Shown: piece by piece, positions 8,762 to 16,991 of the stretch
How positions within the stretch are numbered: the first letter of the stretch is position 1
Layout of the letters: every line of letters begins with the position of its first letter
Assembly (NCBI RefSeq): GCF_008107625.1
Contig: NZ_SDKK01000025.1
Coordinates: 13,690-76,326, forward strand
Reading direction: 5' to 3'
DNA: 62,637 bases
Source: Zoogloea oleivorans
GTDB taxonomy: Bacteria > Pseudomonadota > Gammaproteobacteria > Burkholderiales > Rhodocyclaceae
Program-made: the position numbers and the translations under genes
Notes under the pieces: generated by a model
What the model was told of the DNA's origin: nothing
The model's database searches: none
Seen by the model: only the letters and a program-made list of their open reading frames with translations

Positions 8762-9702
8762 TGCTTGATGTCCTGTGGGTTGTAGGATTGTGAGGATGGC
8801 GCGTGCCTTAAACCTTCAGGTGACTCGATGGCCTGCACCCGTTCGATGAAGCGGGCCAAGACTTCCGAAATTTCTCCTTCTCTGCGCAGCAGATAGGTCG
8901 TCAGAATCGGTGAGCGGCCCGCCAGCGGACGCGCCACCACGCCTGCCTCTCGGCTGGAAGCGATTTGCGCTGCGCCAGTCAAACCCAGGGCAAAACCAGC
9001 CGACACCAGCGCCATCATCAAATCACTGGAGGTCACGCGCTCGGCGATCACGGGTTCTTGTTCTGCTCGTCGCAGTACACGATCGATCTGGCGTGCGTGG
9101 CCTTCGCATACCTGTGGATCGCACAACACCAGCGGATAACGCAGCACTTCATTGAGTGGGATGCGCTTGTGCGTCAACAGTGGATGCCGCGCTGGCACTG
9201 CGACCATCAGTGGATCGGTCCAAGCCGCTTCGGCAACTAGACCATCGCCAACCTCATCGGCTTGGCCAAACCCTACGTCGTACAGATCGCTATGCAGTCC
9301 CTTGATCTGCTGAGACAGCGGTACCTCGAACAACCGAATCTCGACATCCGGCTCCTCCTGTCGGCACAACGCCAGCAAAGCTGGCAGACGCGCGGGCGCA
9401 ATGCCGTCGGACAGCGCAATGCGCAATTGGCTGTGGAAGCCTTTGGCAGCGGCCTTCACACTGTCGCGCGCCTGCTGCAAGGCGGTGAAGACACGCGGTA
9501 CGTGCTCCAGGAACAACTTGCCTGCCGGTGTCAGACGTGTGCTGCGGCTGGTCCGGACGAACAATTGCTCTCCTAGGTCTTCTTCAAGTTCCTTGATGGT
9601 GCGCGACAGCGGCGATTGCTCAATGTGCAGTCGCTCGGCTGCGCGGGCGAAGTGGAGTTCTTCGGCGACTGCCAGGAAGCAGCGGAGGTGCCGAAACTCC
9701 AT
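8758..9702 (-). CDS. LysR-family transcriptional regulator
   Basis: 314 residues. The N-terminal winged HTH (MEFRHLRCFLAVAEELHFAR onward, with AAERLHIEQSPLSRTIKELE) is typical of LysR regulators. The C-terminal two-thirds is a periplasmic-binding-like co-inducer domain. It lies 3 bp after a 56-aa ORF and overlaps the lipoprotein gene, so it appears to be inside an ohrR-led operon rather than divergent from a target as most LysR genes are. The inducer and targets cannot be read from sequence. A role in controlling transfer genes is possible but unproven. Confidence 0.85.
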   Translation of the reverse strand: MEFRHLRCFLAVAEELHFARAAERLHIEQSPLSRTIKELEEDLGEQLFVRTSRSTRLTPAGKLFLEHVPRVFTALQQARDSVKAAAKGFHSQLRIALSDGIAPARLPALLALCRQEEPDVEIRLFEVPLSQQIKGLHSDLYDVGFGQADEVGDGLVAEAAWTDPLMVAVPARHPLLTHKRIPLNEVLRYPLVLCDPQVCEGHARQIDRVLRRAEQEPVIAERVTSSDLMMALVSAGFALGLTGAAQIASSREAGVVARPLAGRSPILTTYLLRREGEISEVLARFIERVQAIESPEGLRHAPSSQSYNPQDIKQ

Positions 9703-9705
9703 AGG

Positions 9706-9876
9706 TCATCCCTTTTTGATAGCAAGGTGAGGTGTGCTCAGCAGATTGACCATCGCTTCAATCTCCCTATGGCCAGTCCGCAATAGGGCTACCTCGGCAC
9801 CGCCGGTGGTTAAGCGGCCAACGACTTCATGGTCCGGAAGGTAGGGGCAGGGTGCGTGTTTGAGAGCAAGGGACAT
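9706..9876 (-). CDS. 56-residue hypothetical protein between ohrR and lysR
   Basis: A short open frame starting MSLALKHAPCPYLPDHEVVG with a good AGGAG 9 bp upstream of the ATG. It starts 14 bp after the ohrR stop and ends 3 bp before the LysR start. The tight packing and RBS argue that it is translated. I do not recognise the protein. It has no signal peptide or membrane segment, and contains one Cys and several His residues (HEVV, GHREIE). It could be a degenerate remnant of a larger enzyme. Confidence 0.5.
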   Translation of the reverse strand: MSLALKHAPCPYLPDHEVVGRLTTGGAEVALLRTGHREIEAMVNLLSTPHLAIKKG

Positions 9877-9890
9877 ATGGATTTGCTCTC

Positions 9891-10412
9891 CTATGCCTTT
9901 GCCAAAGGCGGGCTCGATCTAGGTGGGCGACTGGGCGCCTCAGATGATGTCGGATACTTGTGATCGGCTAGGATGCACACCAGAGACCTTACTGAGTTGC
10001 GCAGCTCCGCGACGGATGCCTCATCGAGCCCCAATTGACGAGAGAGTGTTTCCGGGACGGTCTTCGCGACATCGCGCAAATCATGTCCATGGGGCGTCAG
10101 TGTGACGAGCACCCGCCGCTCGTCCTCGGTATCGCGACGACGACTGATGAATCCGCCTTGTTCCATGCGCTTAAGCAATGGCGTCAAGGTGCCATTTTCC
10201 AGATATAGGCATTCACCAAGGTCGCCAACGCTGACCGGCGACCGTTCCCACAGCACCAACATGACCAGATACTGCGAATAGGTTAGGCCAAGCGGTTCCA
10301 GCACAGGTCGATAGACCCGGGTCAACAAGTTGGTTGCAGCATAGAGAGGGAAGCAAAGCTGGCGATCGAGTCGCAGGGGGTTGTCTTCTGGTGTACGCCG
10401 GACGGATTTCAT
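9891..10412 (-). CDS. ohrR: OhrR, MarR-family organic hydroperoxide sensor
   Basis: 173 residues from the ATG chosen to give the OhrR N terminus. The sequence RLDRQLCFPLYAA places the redox-sensing cysteine at residue 20, as in OhrR proteins. It is followed by LTYSQYLVMLVLWE and the winged HTH (LGECLYLENGTLTPLLKRME). OhrR represses ohr until its Cys is oxidised by organic hydroperoxides. A longer upstream frame runs through the promoter and is rejected. The promoter carries an operator nearly identical to one upstream of ohr, 4.5 kb away. The Pro/Ser-rich tail (about the last 20 residues) is unusual. Confidence 0.88.
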   Translation of the reverse strand: MKSVRRTPEDNPLRLDRQLCFPLYAATNLLTRVYRPVLEPLGLTYSQYLVMLVLWERSPVSVGDLGECLYLENGTLTPLLKRMEQGGFISRRRDTEDERRVLVTLTPHGHDLRDVAKTVPETLSRQLGLDEASVAELRNSVRSLVCILADHKYPTSSEAPSRPPRSSPPLAKA

Positions 10413-10428
10413 GGTTGAGTGTGATACC

Positions 10429-10443
10429 TTGTCTAAAAGACAA
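10429..10443. promoter_or_regulatory. Perfect 15-bp palindrome in the ohrR leader
   Basis: TTGTCT-AAA-AGACAA, perfect 6-bp arms with a 3-bp centre, lies between the ohrR promoter and its start codon. It could be a second operator or a leader hairpin. There is no equivalent upstream of ohr, so it is probably not the OhrR site itself. Confidence 0.4.
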
Positions 10444-10445
10444 TC

Positions 10446-10462
10446 TAGCGATTGTATCGCTA
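10446..10462. promoter_or_regulatory. Probable OhrR operator at the ohrR promoter
   Basis: TAGCGAT-TGT-ATCGCTA, 7-bp arms with a 3-bp centre. Read on the minus strand it contains TACAAT, a plausible -10 box, with TTACAC 16 bp upstream as -35. The same dyad with one base changed lies over the -10 of ohr. Two matching sites at a MarR-type regulator gene and its expected target support an OhrR operator and autoregulation. Confidence 0.7.
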
Positions 10463-10823
10463 CCAACTTTAAGTGTAATGACAAAATTCCGTCCAGGGAA
10501 GACCTGCACGAGCCAGGAAAAGCGACGATTGGTAACAGCCTCACCCGATGTGGCGGCTGGAAGATGCTGAAAGGCCACAGTGTCGACCTCCGGATCAATT
10601 CGGCAAGAGGAAATCTAACGCACCAGCCTAAATCTTTATTTTCAAGGCGAATTGTGACGTTGCGCGCTCGCTGCTGATGATTCGCTGGGGAGAGCGAAAA
10701 ATGCAGCGTGCACCATTTATAAATCCACATTGGCATTACTACGCGCGGTGAGTATTGCCGAAAAGCAAGGAGGCCCCAACTGAGCAAAGGCCCTTTCAAA
10801 TTATGGAGATGCCGTGGTTCGCC

Positions 10824-11648
10824 CTAGGCCTGATCGAGGCTATCGGCGTTCAGGCGCTTTTTGCGAAAAGCTGTAGGAGTGAGGCCGAAATGTTCCTTGA
10901 ATTTCCGATGAAACTGACTAACACTTGAAAACCCGCTGTCGATGGCTGCACCGGTGACTGTCTCCGTCAGATTCGAGAGCCGAGATGCCGCTTTTTGCAA
11001 CCGCAAAGTATTTCTGAAGTCGACGATGCTTTTGCCAGTATGCTGGCGAAACTCCCGGGTTAGCAGACTGCGGGACATGCCAAAAAGTCTGGCCGCCTGA
11101 TCCAGAGTTATTTCCTCATGCAGGTTGTCCTCGATCCAGGAAACCACTTCCTGCATTCTGCCGCGATAGCGATGGATGAGATTATCTGCGCTACTGGTTC
11201 GGCCTTTGACGTGCAGCGATAGCAGCAGACCCACGGCACTCCAACTCACCTGTTCAGCCAGCAAATTTTCGTTGCTGAAGCCGTCAGAAATCATATTAAT
11301 AGTGGCTTCCAACCAGGACAAATGATCTGGAAAATCGGAAACCGTGATCCCCTCCTTACTCACGTCGCTGACCAAAGCCACCTGTTTGGGTGATAAGAAA
11401 CGAGGTAAGTCGCTTGGGGGGCAGCAGGCGATCTTCAGACGGGCCACATCCCCCATGTGGATGACGATTCTGTAAGCAGTGTTGGGCGGGATCAGGACCA
11501 AGCGTCCCGGCAAAAATGCGATTTCGCGGGCATCCCCCGTATCGGCGATAAGACGCCCGCCCTCCTGACAACACACGATGAATTCAACCGCATCCTGCTG
11601 CAGGAGTTCGGATGTTTCCCGGACTTCGGTAGTCAAGCTCCAGAGCAT
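10824..11648 (-). CDS. AraC-family transcriptional regulator
   Basis: 274 residues. The N-terminal half is a cupin-like sensor domain (FLPGRLVLIPPNTAYRI). The C-terminal 100 residues hold two HTH motifs (LDQAARLFGMSRSLLTREFR and AIDSGFSSVSQFHRKFKEHF), followed by the family ending FGLTPTAFRK. The start lies only 18 bp from the end of an IS element, and an in-frame TAA lies just upstream. No ribosome binding site is visible in the 18 bp, so the insertion may have cut the gene from its promoter. The target is unknown. It could control the neighbouring stress genes. Confidence 0.85.
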   Translation of the reverse strand: MLWSLTTEVRETSELLQQDAVEFIVCCQEGGRLIADTGDAREIAFLPGRLVLIPPNTAYRIVIHMGDVARLKIACCPPSDLPRFLSPKQVALVSDVSKEGITVSDFPDHLSWLEATINMISDGFSNENLLAEQVSWSAVGLLLSLHVKGRTSSADNLIHRYRGRMQEVVSWIEDNLHEEITLDQAARLFGMSRSLLTREFRQHTGKSIVDFRNTLRLQKAASRLSNLTETVTGAAIDSGFSSVSQFHRKFKEHFGLTPTAFRKKRLNADSLDQA

Positions 11649-11666
11649 CGGATTAACAGCAACTTA

Positions 11667-12574
11667 GGGCCTGTTCTCAATTACGCCAACCAGACGAAAG
11701 CACAAGCGAGATGAACGAAGGACAGGAATGACTGTGCGAGTTTGTCGTAGCGCGTAGCGATACGTCTGAATTGCTTGATCCGACAGAAGAAGCGCTCGAT
11801 CAGATTGCGGTCCTTGTAGATATGGCGATCGAAGGTACGCGGGTTGAGTCGGTTGGCGCGAGGTGGAATGACCGCCTGGCTGCCTTGCGCCGTGATGGTT
11901 TCGATAAAGGCATCCGAGTCGTAGCCCTTGTCGGCCACAATGAACTCGGCGGGCTGATCTTTGATGAGTGCGCCCGCTTGTCCGATATCGGAGATCTGAC
12001 CTGCCGTGAGAATGACTCGCACTGGATTGCCCAGGGAATCCACCGCCACATGCAACTTGGTGGTCAATCCACCCCGCGAGCGGCCGATTTGCGGGTCGCC
12101 CGCTTTTTTTGGGCGCCGGCAGCGTGTTGGTGGGCGCGCACGATCGTCGAGTCGAGGAACAGATATTCCATGTCGGCCTCGCTACGCAGCGCTGTGGCAA
12201 CCCGCTCCCACACCCCTTTCTCGCGCCAGCGCGAGAAGCGAACGAAGGTCCGGTGCCAATGCCCCAGTTCCTCCGGGAGATCGCGCCACGGACTGCCCGT
12301 GCGCATGATCCACAGCACCGCTTCGACGAAGCGCCGATTGTCCTTGGCCGTAACACCACGGTCGGTCGCCTTGCCGGGCAAGAGTTGTTCAATGCGCGCC
12401 CACTGGTCGTCGCGCAGCATCTTCCGATCCATCCTGAGCTCAGCCGAAAAATCAGGATATAAGCAGATTCAGACCGCTGTGAACAGCCCCCTTGCTATGT
12501 CATTGACCGTAAACAACTTTTTTGACACGGCTTCCATTTGGCATGCCGATGATTCAGCAATTGAGAACAGGCCC
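11667..12574 (-). mobile_element. IS5-family (IS427-like) insertion sequence, copy 1
   Basis: A 908-bp element bounded by terminal inverted repeats beginning GGGCCTGTTCTCAATT and flanked on both sides by TA, the target duplication expected for this subgroup. The transposase is split into two frames joined by a predicted -1 frameshift. A second copy at 42,458-43,365 encodes the same proteins and appears identical. Both copies lie in the same orientation. It sits between the AraC gene and a membrane-protein gene. Confidence 0.92.
11681..12432 (-). CDS. IS5-family transposase (two frames, -1 frameshift), copy 1
   Basis: The first frame (122 aa, MDRKMLRDDQWARIEQLLPG) carries the N-terminal domain and the first catalytic Asp (LFLDSTIVRAH). 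The second frame (to 11,681) carries the second Asp (VADKGYDSDAF) and the Glu region (ERFFCRIKQFRRIATRYDK). The frames overlap near 12,064. Seven consecutive A residues on the coding strand (12,104-12,110) form a slippery site. A -1 shift there gives GRSRGGLTTKLHV, the conserved continuous IS5 sequence. The DDE enzyme cuts and joins the element ends. Confidence 0.9.
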
Positions 12575-12616
12575 TAGTATGTCAACATGGTCACTACGGC
12601 TACGGCCTTATGGTGC

Positions 12617-12958
12617 TCAAGCGTGGTTGAAAAGAGTGAAGTAGGCCAGAAGAAGGTAGCACGTAACGGCAAGCCCCCCGTGCACGATCACCACTCCCTT
12701 CGGATGTTCGCCTTTGGATCGTTTTGCAAAAAGCAAGGCCCCCAGGCCGATGATAACCAAGGCAATGACAATGTTGATCCAAACCCGAGTATCCCCGGAG
12801 AATGCCGCCACGATCGCTGCCAGCGCACCGATTAGCACAAAAACAACGTGGAGCACTTTGAAAATGGGGGATGTAGGCTTCTTGCGAAATACGTCACTGG
12901 CCATGATCAATCCGATCAGTGCTACGACAGTAAAGGCCCCCAGAGATAGCAATAGCAT
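12617..12958 (-). CDS. Small four-helix membrane protein, unknown
   Basis: 113 residues with four hydrophobic segments (about 2-20, 35-53, 60-78 and 88-108) joined by short basic loops. No signature motif was recognised. It follows a SirB2-like membrane gene, a cytochrome gene and ohr on the same strand, so it may be the last gene of that stress module. The copy-1 IS lies about 40 bp beyond its stop codon and leaves the gene intact. Confidence 0.65.
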   Translation of the reverse strand: MLLLSLGAFTVVALIGLIMASDVFRKKPTSPIFKVLHVVFVLIGALAAIVAAFSGDTRVWINIVIALVIIGLGALLFAKRSKGEHPKGVVIVHGGLAVTCYLLLAYFTLFNHA

Positions 12959-13152
12959 AATTCTTCCTTAAAAAACTTTGATTTTGAAAGAATGTTCCTA
13001 ACGGAAAATCCACGAATCACCCTTCGGAAACACTATAGCCAGCCGCCACCTCTGAGTCTTGTCTTATCAGGTATGATATGTGTGCGATCGGCCATGAATA
13101 CTCCATAAGACCTCCCGTTCTCGTAGCACTCGGAAGAATGCCGAGCATAACT

Positions 13153-13185
13153 GCTGCGTGTGCCCCTGCGGGGGAGGCACGCAGC
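13153..13185. other. Strong hairpin between two membrane-protein genes
   Basis: GCTGCGTG pairs with CACGCAGC (8 bp), with a G/C-rich inner stem. There is no T-run on either strand, so it is not a standard intrinsic terminator. It could affect mRNA stability in the 259-bp gap between two co-oriented genes. Confidence 0.45.
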
Positions 13186-13217
13186 ACCTGTATATGCGCA
13201 AGATGGCATGGCAGTGA

Positions 13218-13604
13218 TCAGATGGTTTTGATGACCATCACATAGGCGGAAAGCGCGAGGGCTGAAATCTGGATCAATAGTGCGACTCTTCGCTTCCTAG
13301 CCTCATGTGCGACGTCGAAAGTTTTCTTCGAAATGTTGGCAGCGATTCCGTGAACCGCAAATGCCGCAAGTCCAATATATGGAAATAGCATGGCTTGCCA
13401 CGGCCCCACGACTGTCACCACCAAACCGGTCAGTCCTGCCAGTCCGGAAACTATTCGGTGAGCGATGTACATCATCTTCGCGTGGCCGCCCAAGCCGCCA
13501 GAGGTACTACGACTCCCATTCCAGGCCAGAACTGTCCAGACACCTGTCAGGAATATCGACAAGGTAGCGGTCAATAGATGACTATGCTTTATGGCTATAT
13601 ACAT
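13218..13604 (-). CDS. SirB2-like integral membrane protein
   Basis: 128 residues. The start MYIAIKHSHLLTATLSIFLT and several hydrophobic helices with conserved His residues (KHSH, IAHRIV) resemble the SirB2 family of small four-helix membrane proteins, whose biochemical role is unclear. It lies between a c-type cytochrome gene and another membrane-protein gene on the same strand. A role in electron transfer with the cytochrome is a guess from context only. Confidence 0.6.
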   Translation of the reverse strand: MYIAIKHSHLLTATLSIFLTGVWTVLAWNGSRSTSGGLGGHAKMMYIAHRIVSGLAGLTGLVVTVVGPWQAMLFPYIGLAAFAVHGIAANISKKTFDVAHEARKRRVALLIQISALALSAYVMVIKTI

Positions 13605-13704
13605 ATGGGTTCCCTTTCGTCAGCGGCATCCTTCTTGGATAAGACAAATCGATTCGGCAGCGCGTGTGTAGTGCTTACCGAATCTGACTGTTTTCAATAA
13701 ACAC

Positions 13705-14328
13705 TTATTTAGGGCCTTCGACTCCGCTGGTCGATATCTTTTTAAATACTTCGCTGACTTCTTGCAGTGCCTTTTTGTCGGCTTCACTCAGTTTATTTGC
13801 TGGAGAACACCGAGGGTCGCTGAGCTGGAGTGCTTTAATCATTGCATCTGTCAATGGGATGGGTTGGCAGCCGTGGTTCTTTTCGCAAACGAGATCCCAC
13901 TGCGGTTTGGCTTGAACATGGCACGCAAAACAATTTCCACCAAAGCGGTTGACCACATCGGTATAGCCACGTTTTCGGATCTTGGTGCCCTTGGCATCTA
14001 CGTCTAGTTCAAAAAATTCCCAGTCATGTGTCTGTGGGTTTGTACCCTTAGGCTGTTTGACCATGACTTCGCCAGGAATTAACTGAACCACCGAACCCGG
14101 TGGATATGCGCCACCTTTATTGGATTTGGCGACAGCAACGGTTTCGTTCAGTTTTCCGGTCAGGCTGGCGACGTAGAATCCGCGCACCGGTGTCATTTTT
14201 GTGATGCACTGGAAAGAGCTATCGCTTACAGGAATGGATTCATTCTTGGACTTGTCGGCAAATGCTGGGACAACAAGCACGGTCGAAAGGGCAAGACCCA
14301 ACAAAAGCTTTGTGTGGTTGACCATCAT
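13705..14328 (-). CDS. Exported c-type cytochrome, P460-like
   Basis: 207 residues starting MMVNHTKLLLGLALSTVLVV with a signal peptide cleaved after about residue 24 (AFA). A single haem c motif, CFACH, is at residues 133-137. It is followed by a Cys-containing segment (LVCEKNHGCQPIPLT) and DPRC. The layout, with a beta-rich front half and a late CxxCH, resembles cytochrome P460 proteins, but the crosslinking Lys was not verified. It would act in the periplasm. The gene follows ohr by about 150 bp. The start has AAAGGAAA upstream. A longer in-frame extension without an RBS was rejected. Confidence 0.75.
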   Translation of the reverse strand: MMVNHTKLLLGLALSTVLVVPAFADKSKNESIPVSDSSFQCITKMTPVRGFYVASLTGKLNETVAVAKSNKGGAYPPGSVVQLIPGEVMVKQPKGTNPQTHDWEFFELDVDAKGTKIRKRGYTDVVNRFGGNCFACHVQAKPQWDLVCEKNHGCQPIPLTDAMIKALQLSDPRCSPANKLSEADKKALQEVSEVFKKISTSGVEGPK

Positions 14329-14482
14329 GGTTTCCTTTGCATAGATGGGTAAGCAGTGGCGCCATTCACGTCGTTCTTGGCGAACAGCATCCGAAGGTCG
14401 CAGGGGCGATGCACACGCGTCGACGCCACCGATGACCCAGCACCAGAAGTTCATCAGGCCTGTGGCACTACTGATTTGTTAA

Positions 14483-14908
14483 TCAGCGTGTATGCACTGA
14501 CAGCACAACATCGATGTTTCCCTTCGTGGCGTTCGAGTACGGGCAGATCTTGTGCGCCTCGGCGACGATTTCCTCTGCCTTGGCCTGGTCGACGCCAGCG
14601 ATGGTTACATCCAGCGCAACCGTCAGGCCGAAGCCGCCACTACCATTCGGGGCAATGCCTGCTGTGGCGACAACTTCAATGTCGTTGTCCCGGACTTTCG
14701 TCTCTTTGTTGCGTGTGCCGTGGATGACGGCATTGCCGAAGCAGGCCGCGTAACCCGCCGCGAACAGTTGCTCGGGATTGGTTGCACCGCCTTTGCCCCC
14801 GAGCCCCGAAGGCAAGGCCAGTTGCAGGTTCAGCAGACCATCGTCGCTAAGCACAGTGCCGTTGCGGCCCCCGACGGCGGTGACCTTGGTCGAATACAGC
14901 GCACTCAT
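14483..14908 (-). CDS. ohr: Ohr, organic hydroperoxide resistance peroxidase
   Basis: 141 residues, full length for Ohr. The catalytic cysteines are Cys56 (GYAACFGNA) and Cys122 (KICPYSNAT), and the N terminus TKVTAVGGRNG and LFAAGYAAC are family hallmarks. Ohr is a thiol peroxidase of the Ohr/OsmC family that reduces organic hydroperoxides using lipoylated proteins. AGGAG precedes the ATG. The promoter has TATAAT embedded in an operator matching that of ohrR, so regulation by the OhrR encoded 4.5 kb away is likely. Confidence 0.95.
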   Translation of the reverse strand: MSALYSTKVTAVGGRNGTVLSDDGLLNLQLALPSGLGGKGGATNPEQLFAAGYAACFGNAVIHGTRNKETKVRDNDIEVVATAGIAPNGSGGFGLTVALDVTIAGVDQAKAEEIVAEAHKICPYSNATKGNIDVVLSVHTR

Positions 14909-14948
14909 GATGTTTTCTCCTAAGAGTGGATTAAGCCCATATGGACGG

Positions 14949-14965
14949 TAGCGATTATATCGCTA
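14949..14965. promoter_or_regulatory. Probable OhrR operator overlapping the ohr -10 box
   Basis: TAGCGAT-TAT-ATCGCTA. On the minus strand the centre reads GATATAATCG, so TATAAT is inside the dyad, with TTGCAT as a possible -35 sixteen bases upstream. Only one central base differs from the site at the ohrR promoter. Binding here would block RNA polymerase directly. Confidence 0.75.
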
Positions 14966-15003
14966 GCTAAACAAAATGCAATGGCAAATCTTGATCAAGC
15001 CAT

Positions 15004-16959
15004 TCAGATCGAAATTCCTCTCCTACGGCCAACCTCCCATGACACCCCTCCGCCACGAACCGTCGCGGCTATCTGCTGCCCCAGTTGCTGTTCGACCACC
15101 GGCTTCCACGGCACCAGACTGAAACTCATACCGTCATCAAGCATCGCGTAGCGCCCGCTGGCGAGCATGACGCTGCGGCGATAGACGCCCGCCACGCGTA
15201 GGCCGTCGGAGACTGGCCGATATTCCAAGTCAGTCTCCGACGCTATGTCGTGCGCGGCCTTCGCCAGCTCGCGCCCACGCAGCGTCGCCAAGAGGTTGCG
15301 TGCCAGGACCACTCGCTGGCCGCGCCGCTCGGCAAGCCCCTGCTCAACGAGGAAGTCGGAACGCCGCTGCAGTTCGTCCTTGACCTCGCTGCCAAAGCCT
15401 ATGTCGCCCAGCCCTTTGCTGCCGCCGATCAACTGCTGATCCAGCCAGGTCGCACCGATCACGCGGGTCTGCCGCGCGATGGACAGGTGTGATTTCAAAT
15501 CTACTGCCACGCCACCGCCGAGGCGCTGCGCATCGTACTGGCGGCCGCGCTCGGCCAAGTCATCGGGCACACGCCAGACGCCTTCGGCCATACGCTCCAC
15601 GATGCCGGCACGGCGCAGAGCTTCCAGCCGACGCACGTGCGCCGCCACCACTGCGCGTGGGTCACTGTCGGGCGTGGCCTGGCCTTGGGCGAGCGCAAGG
15701 TGATGGTCGGTGCGGTAGATGCCATTCACTGAAAGCGCGGTGATGTTCTGGTCGGCCGCGCGCACCTCAGTCGAGCCTTTCACCTCCACCACGGCGCCGG
15801 TCGGGTACTGCTCCAATTCCGATCGCGGTGGCAACACAACGTAGTGCGCCTTGCCGTCCGTGCCATCGACGATCAGATAGCCTTTGTCATGCAGCTCGTC
15901 GGTCAGTCCCTTGCCGATGACGCTACCGACGATTGCGCGGCCGTCCTCAACGGGCTGGAATACGGCCAGTTCACGCTGCCTGCCGCTCATGGCGCGCTGC
16001 ATGGTGCGGATGATGTCGCCACGCTCGCCCATGGCCCGTAGCGTGAGTTCGGCCTCGGCATGAATGACCCATGTGCCAGGTTGCTGCTCGGTCGCCAGAC
16101 CCATGCGCTGCAAGCGCTGCAGCCGGCCAATCAGCATCTGCCGCTGGCGTTGCAGCCGGGGCTCGGCCATCGTCTCCGGACTCACGAGACCGTCCACGGC
16201 CAAGCGTTGCAAGGTGCGGTCCAACCCCGTCCACCGCTCCTGGTCGACTTCGCGCTGCATGGCGCGCTGGATTTCCAACTCGGTGCGCGGCCCCAGCCAT
16301 TCGGTTGCCAATTCGGTGGCCCGGTGGCGCATCCCCTCGGCGATGTAGTCGCGGGAGATGATGAGGTCTTTGCCGGTGTCGTCCTTGCCGCGCAGGATGA
16401 CGTGCGTGTGCGGGTTGTCGGTGTTCCAGTGATCCACCGCCACCCAGTCCAGCCGCGTGCCCAGGTCGGCCTCCATGCGTGCCATCAGGTGCCGGGTATA
16501 GGTGCGCAGATCGTCGAGCTGGTCGGCGTCCTCCGGCGAGACGATGAAGCGGAACTGGTGCCGATCCTCGCGCCCGCATTCCTCGAAAGCGGCAGTGTCC
16601 GGCGAGTCGGTCATGGGGCCGTAGGCGTGGCCCGGCCCGCCCTGACGATCGACGCTTTCACGCTCGATGTAGCGCAGGTGCGCGGCAGTCGAACGCGGCC
16701 CGGCCTTGGCCAGATTGACCAGTCGCGTCTTGATCGTCACACGACGGGCGTTGGACATTAGCGCGGCTCCAGCGAAGCGAGCGGCGACGTGGCCACGCCC
16801 CAGCCGGGAACCGGGTAGATGGCCGACTTTACCGACCGTCTTACCGAGCTTGGTGCCGGCCTTGTTGGTCTGGCGCAGCACCTTGTTGATGAAGGCGTCG
16901 TCGCGCTGTTTCGGCGCGCCGGGACGTATCCTGAAACGCTCATCGTCATGCTTGCTCAT
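15004..16959 (-). CDS. VirD2-like relaxase (RlxS/TraI type, DUF3363)
   Basis: 651 residues from MSKHDDERFRIRPGAPKQRD, chosen for its GGAAG RBS. The N-terminal relaxase domain has the metal-binding histidine motif HWNTDNPHTHVILRGKDD near residue 175, and an upstream HLRYIERESVDRQG segment as in Tn4371-type relaxases. The C-terminal half is the DUF3363 region. The enzyme nicks oriT, stays bound to the 5' end and pilots the strand through TraG and the Trb channel. A longer frame upstream would read through the candidate oriT and is rejected. Confidence 0.92.
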   Translation of the reverse strand: MSKHDDERFRIRPGAPKQRDDAFINKVLRQTNKAGTKLGKTVGKVGHLPGSRLGRGHVAARFAGAALMSNARRVTIKTRLVNLAKAGPRSTAAHLRYIERESVDRQGGPGHAYGPMTDSPDTAAFEECGREDRHQFRFIVSPEDADQLDDLRTYTRHLMARMEADLGTRLDWVAVDHWNTDNPHTHVILRGKDDTGKDLIISRDYIAEGMRHRATELATEWLGPRTELEIQRAMQREVDQERWTGLDRTLQRLAVDGLVSPETMAEPRLQRQRQMLIGRLQRLQRMGLATEQQPGTWVIHAEAELTLRAMGERGDIIRTMQRAMSGRQRELAVFQPVEDGRAIVGSVIGKGLTDELHDKGYLIVDGTDGKAHYVVLPPRSELEQYPTGAVVEVKGSTEVRAADQNITALSVNGIYRTDHHLALAQGQATPDSDPRAVVAAHVRRLEALRRAGIVERMAEGVWRVPDDLAERGRQYDAQRLGGGVAVDLKSHLSIARQTRVIGATWLDQQLIGGSKGLGDIGFGSEVKDELQRRSDFLVEQGLAERRGQRVVLARNLLATLRGRELAKAAHDIASETDLEYRPVSDGLRVAGVYRRSVMLASGRYAMLDDGMSFSLVPWKPVVEQQLGQQIAATVRGGGVSWEVGRRRGISI

Positions 16960-16991
16960 GCTGCGCTTCCATCCAAGACCAGCGCAGCCGG

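Larger units (their letters stand above)
10413..10823. other. Non-coding interval between ohrR and the AraC gene
   Basis: About 410 bp. It holds the ohrR promoter and operators near its left end. No further gene was found in the remaining part, which is relatively AT-rich. Short frames here lack ribosome binding sites. Confidence 0.6.

Noticed and set aside
13153-13185. Intrinsic terminator
   Set aside because: The hairpin is strong, but neither side has a T-run, so it is listed only as a hairpin.
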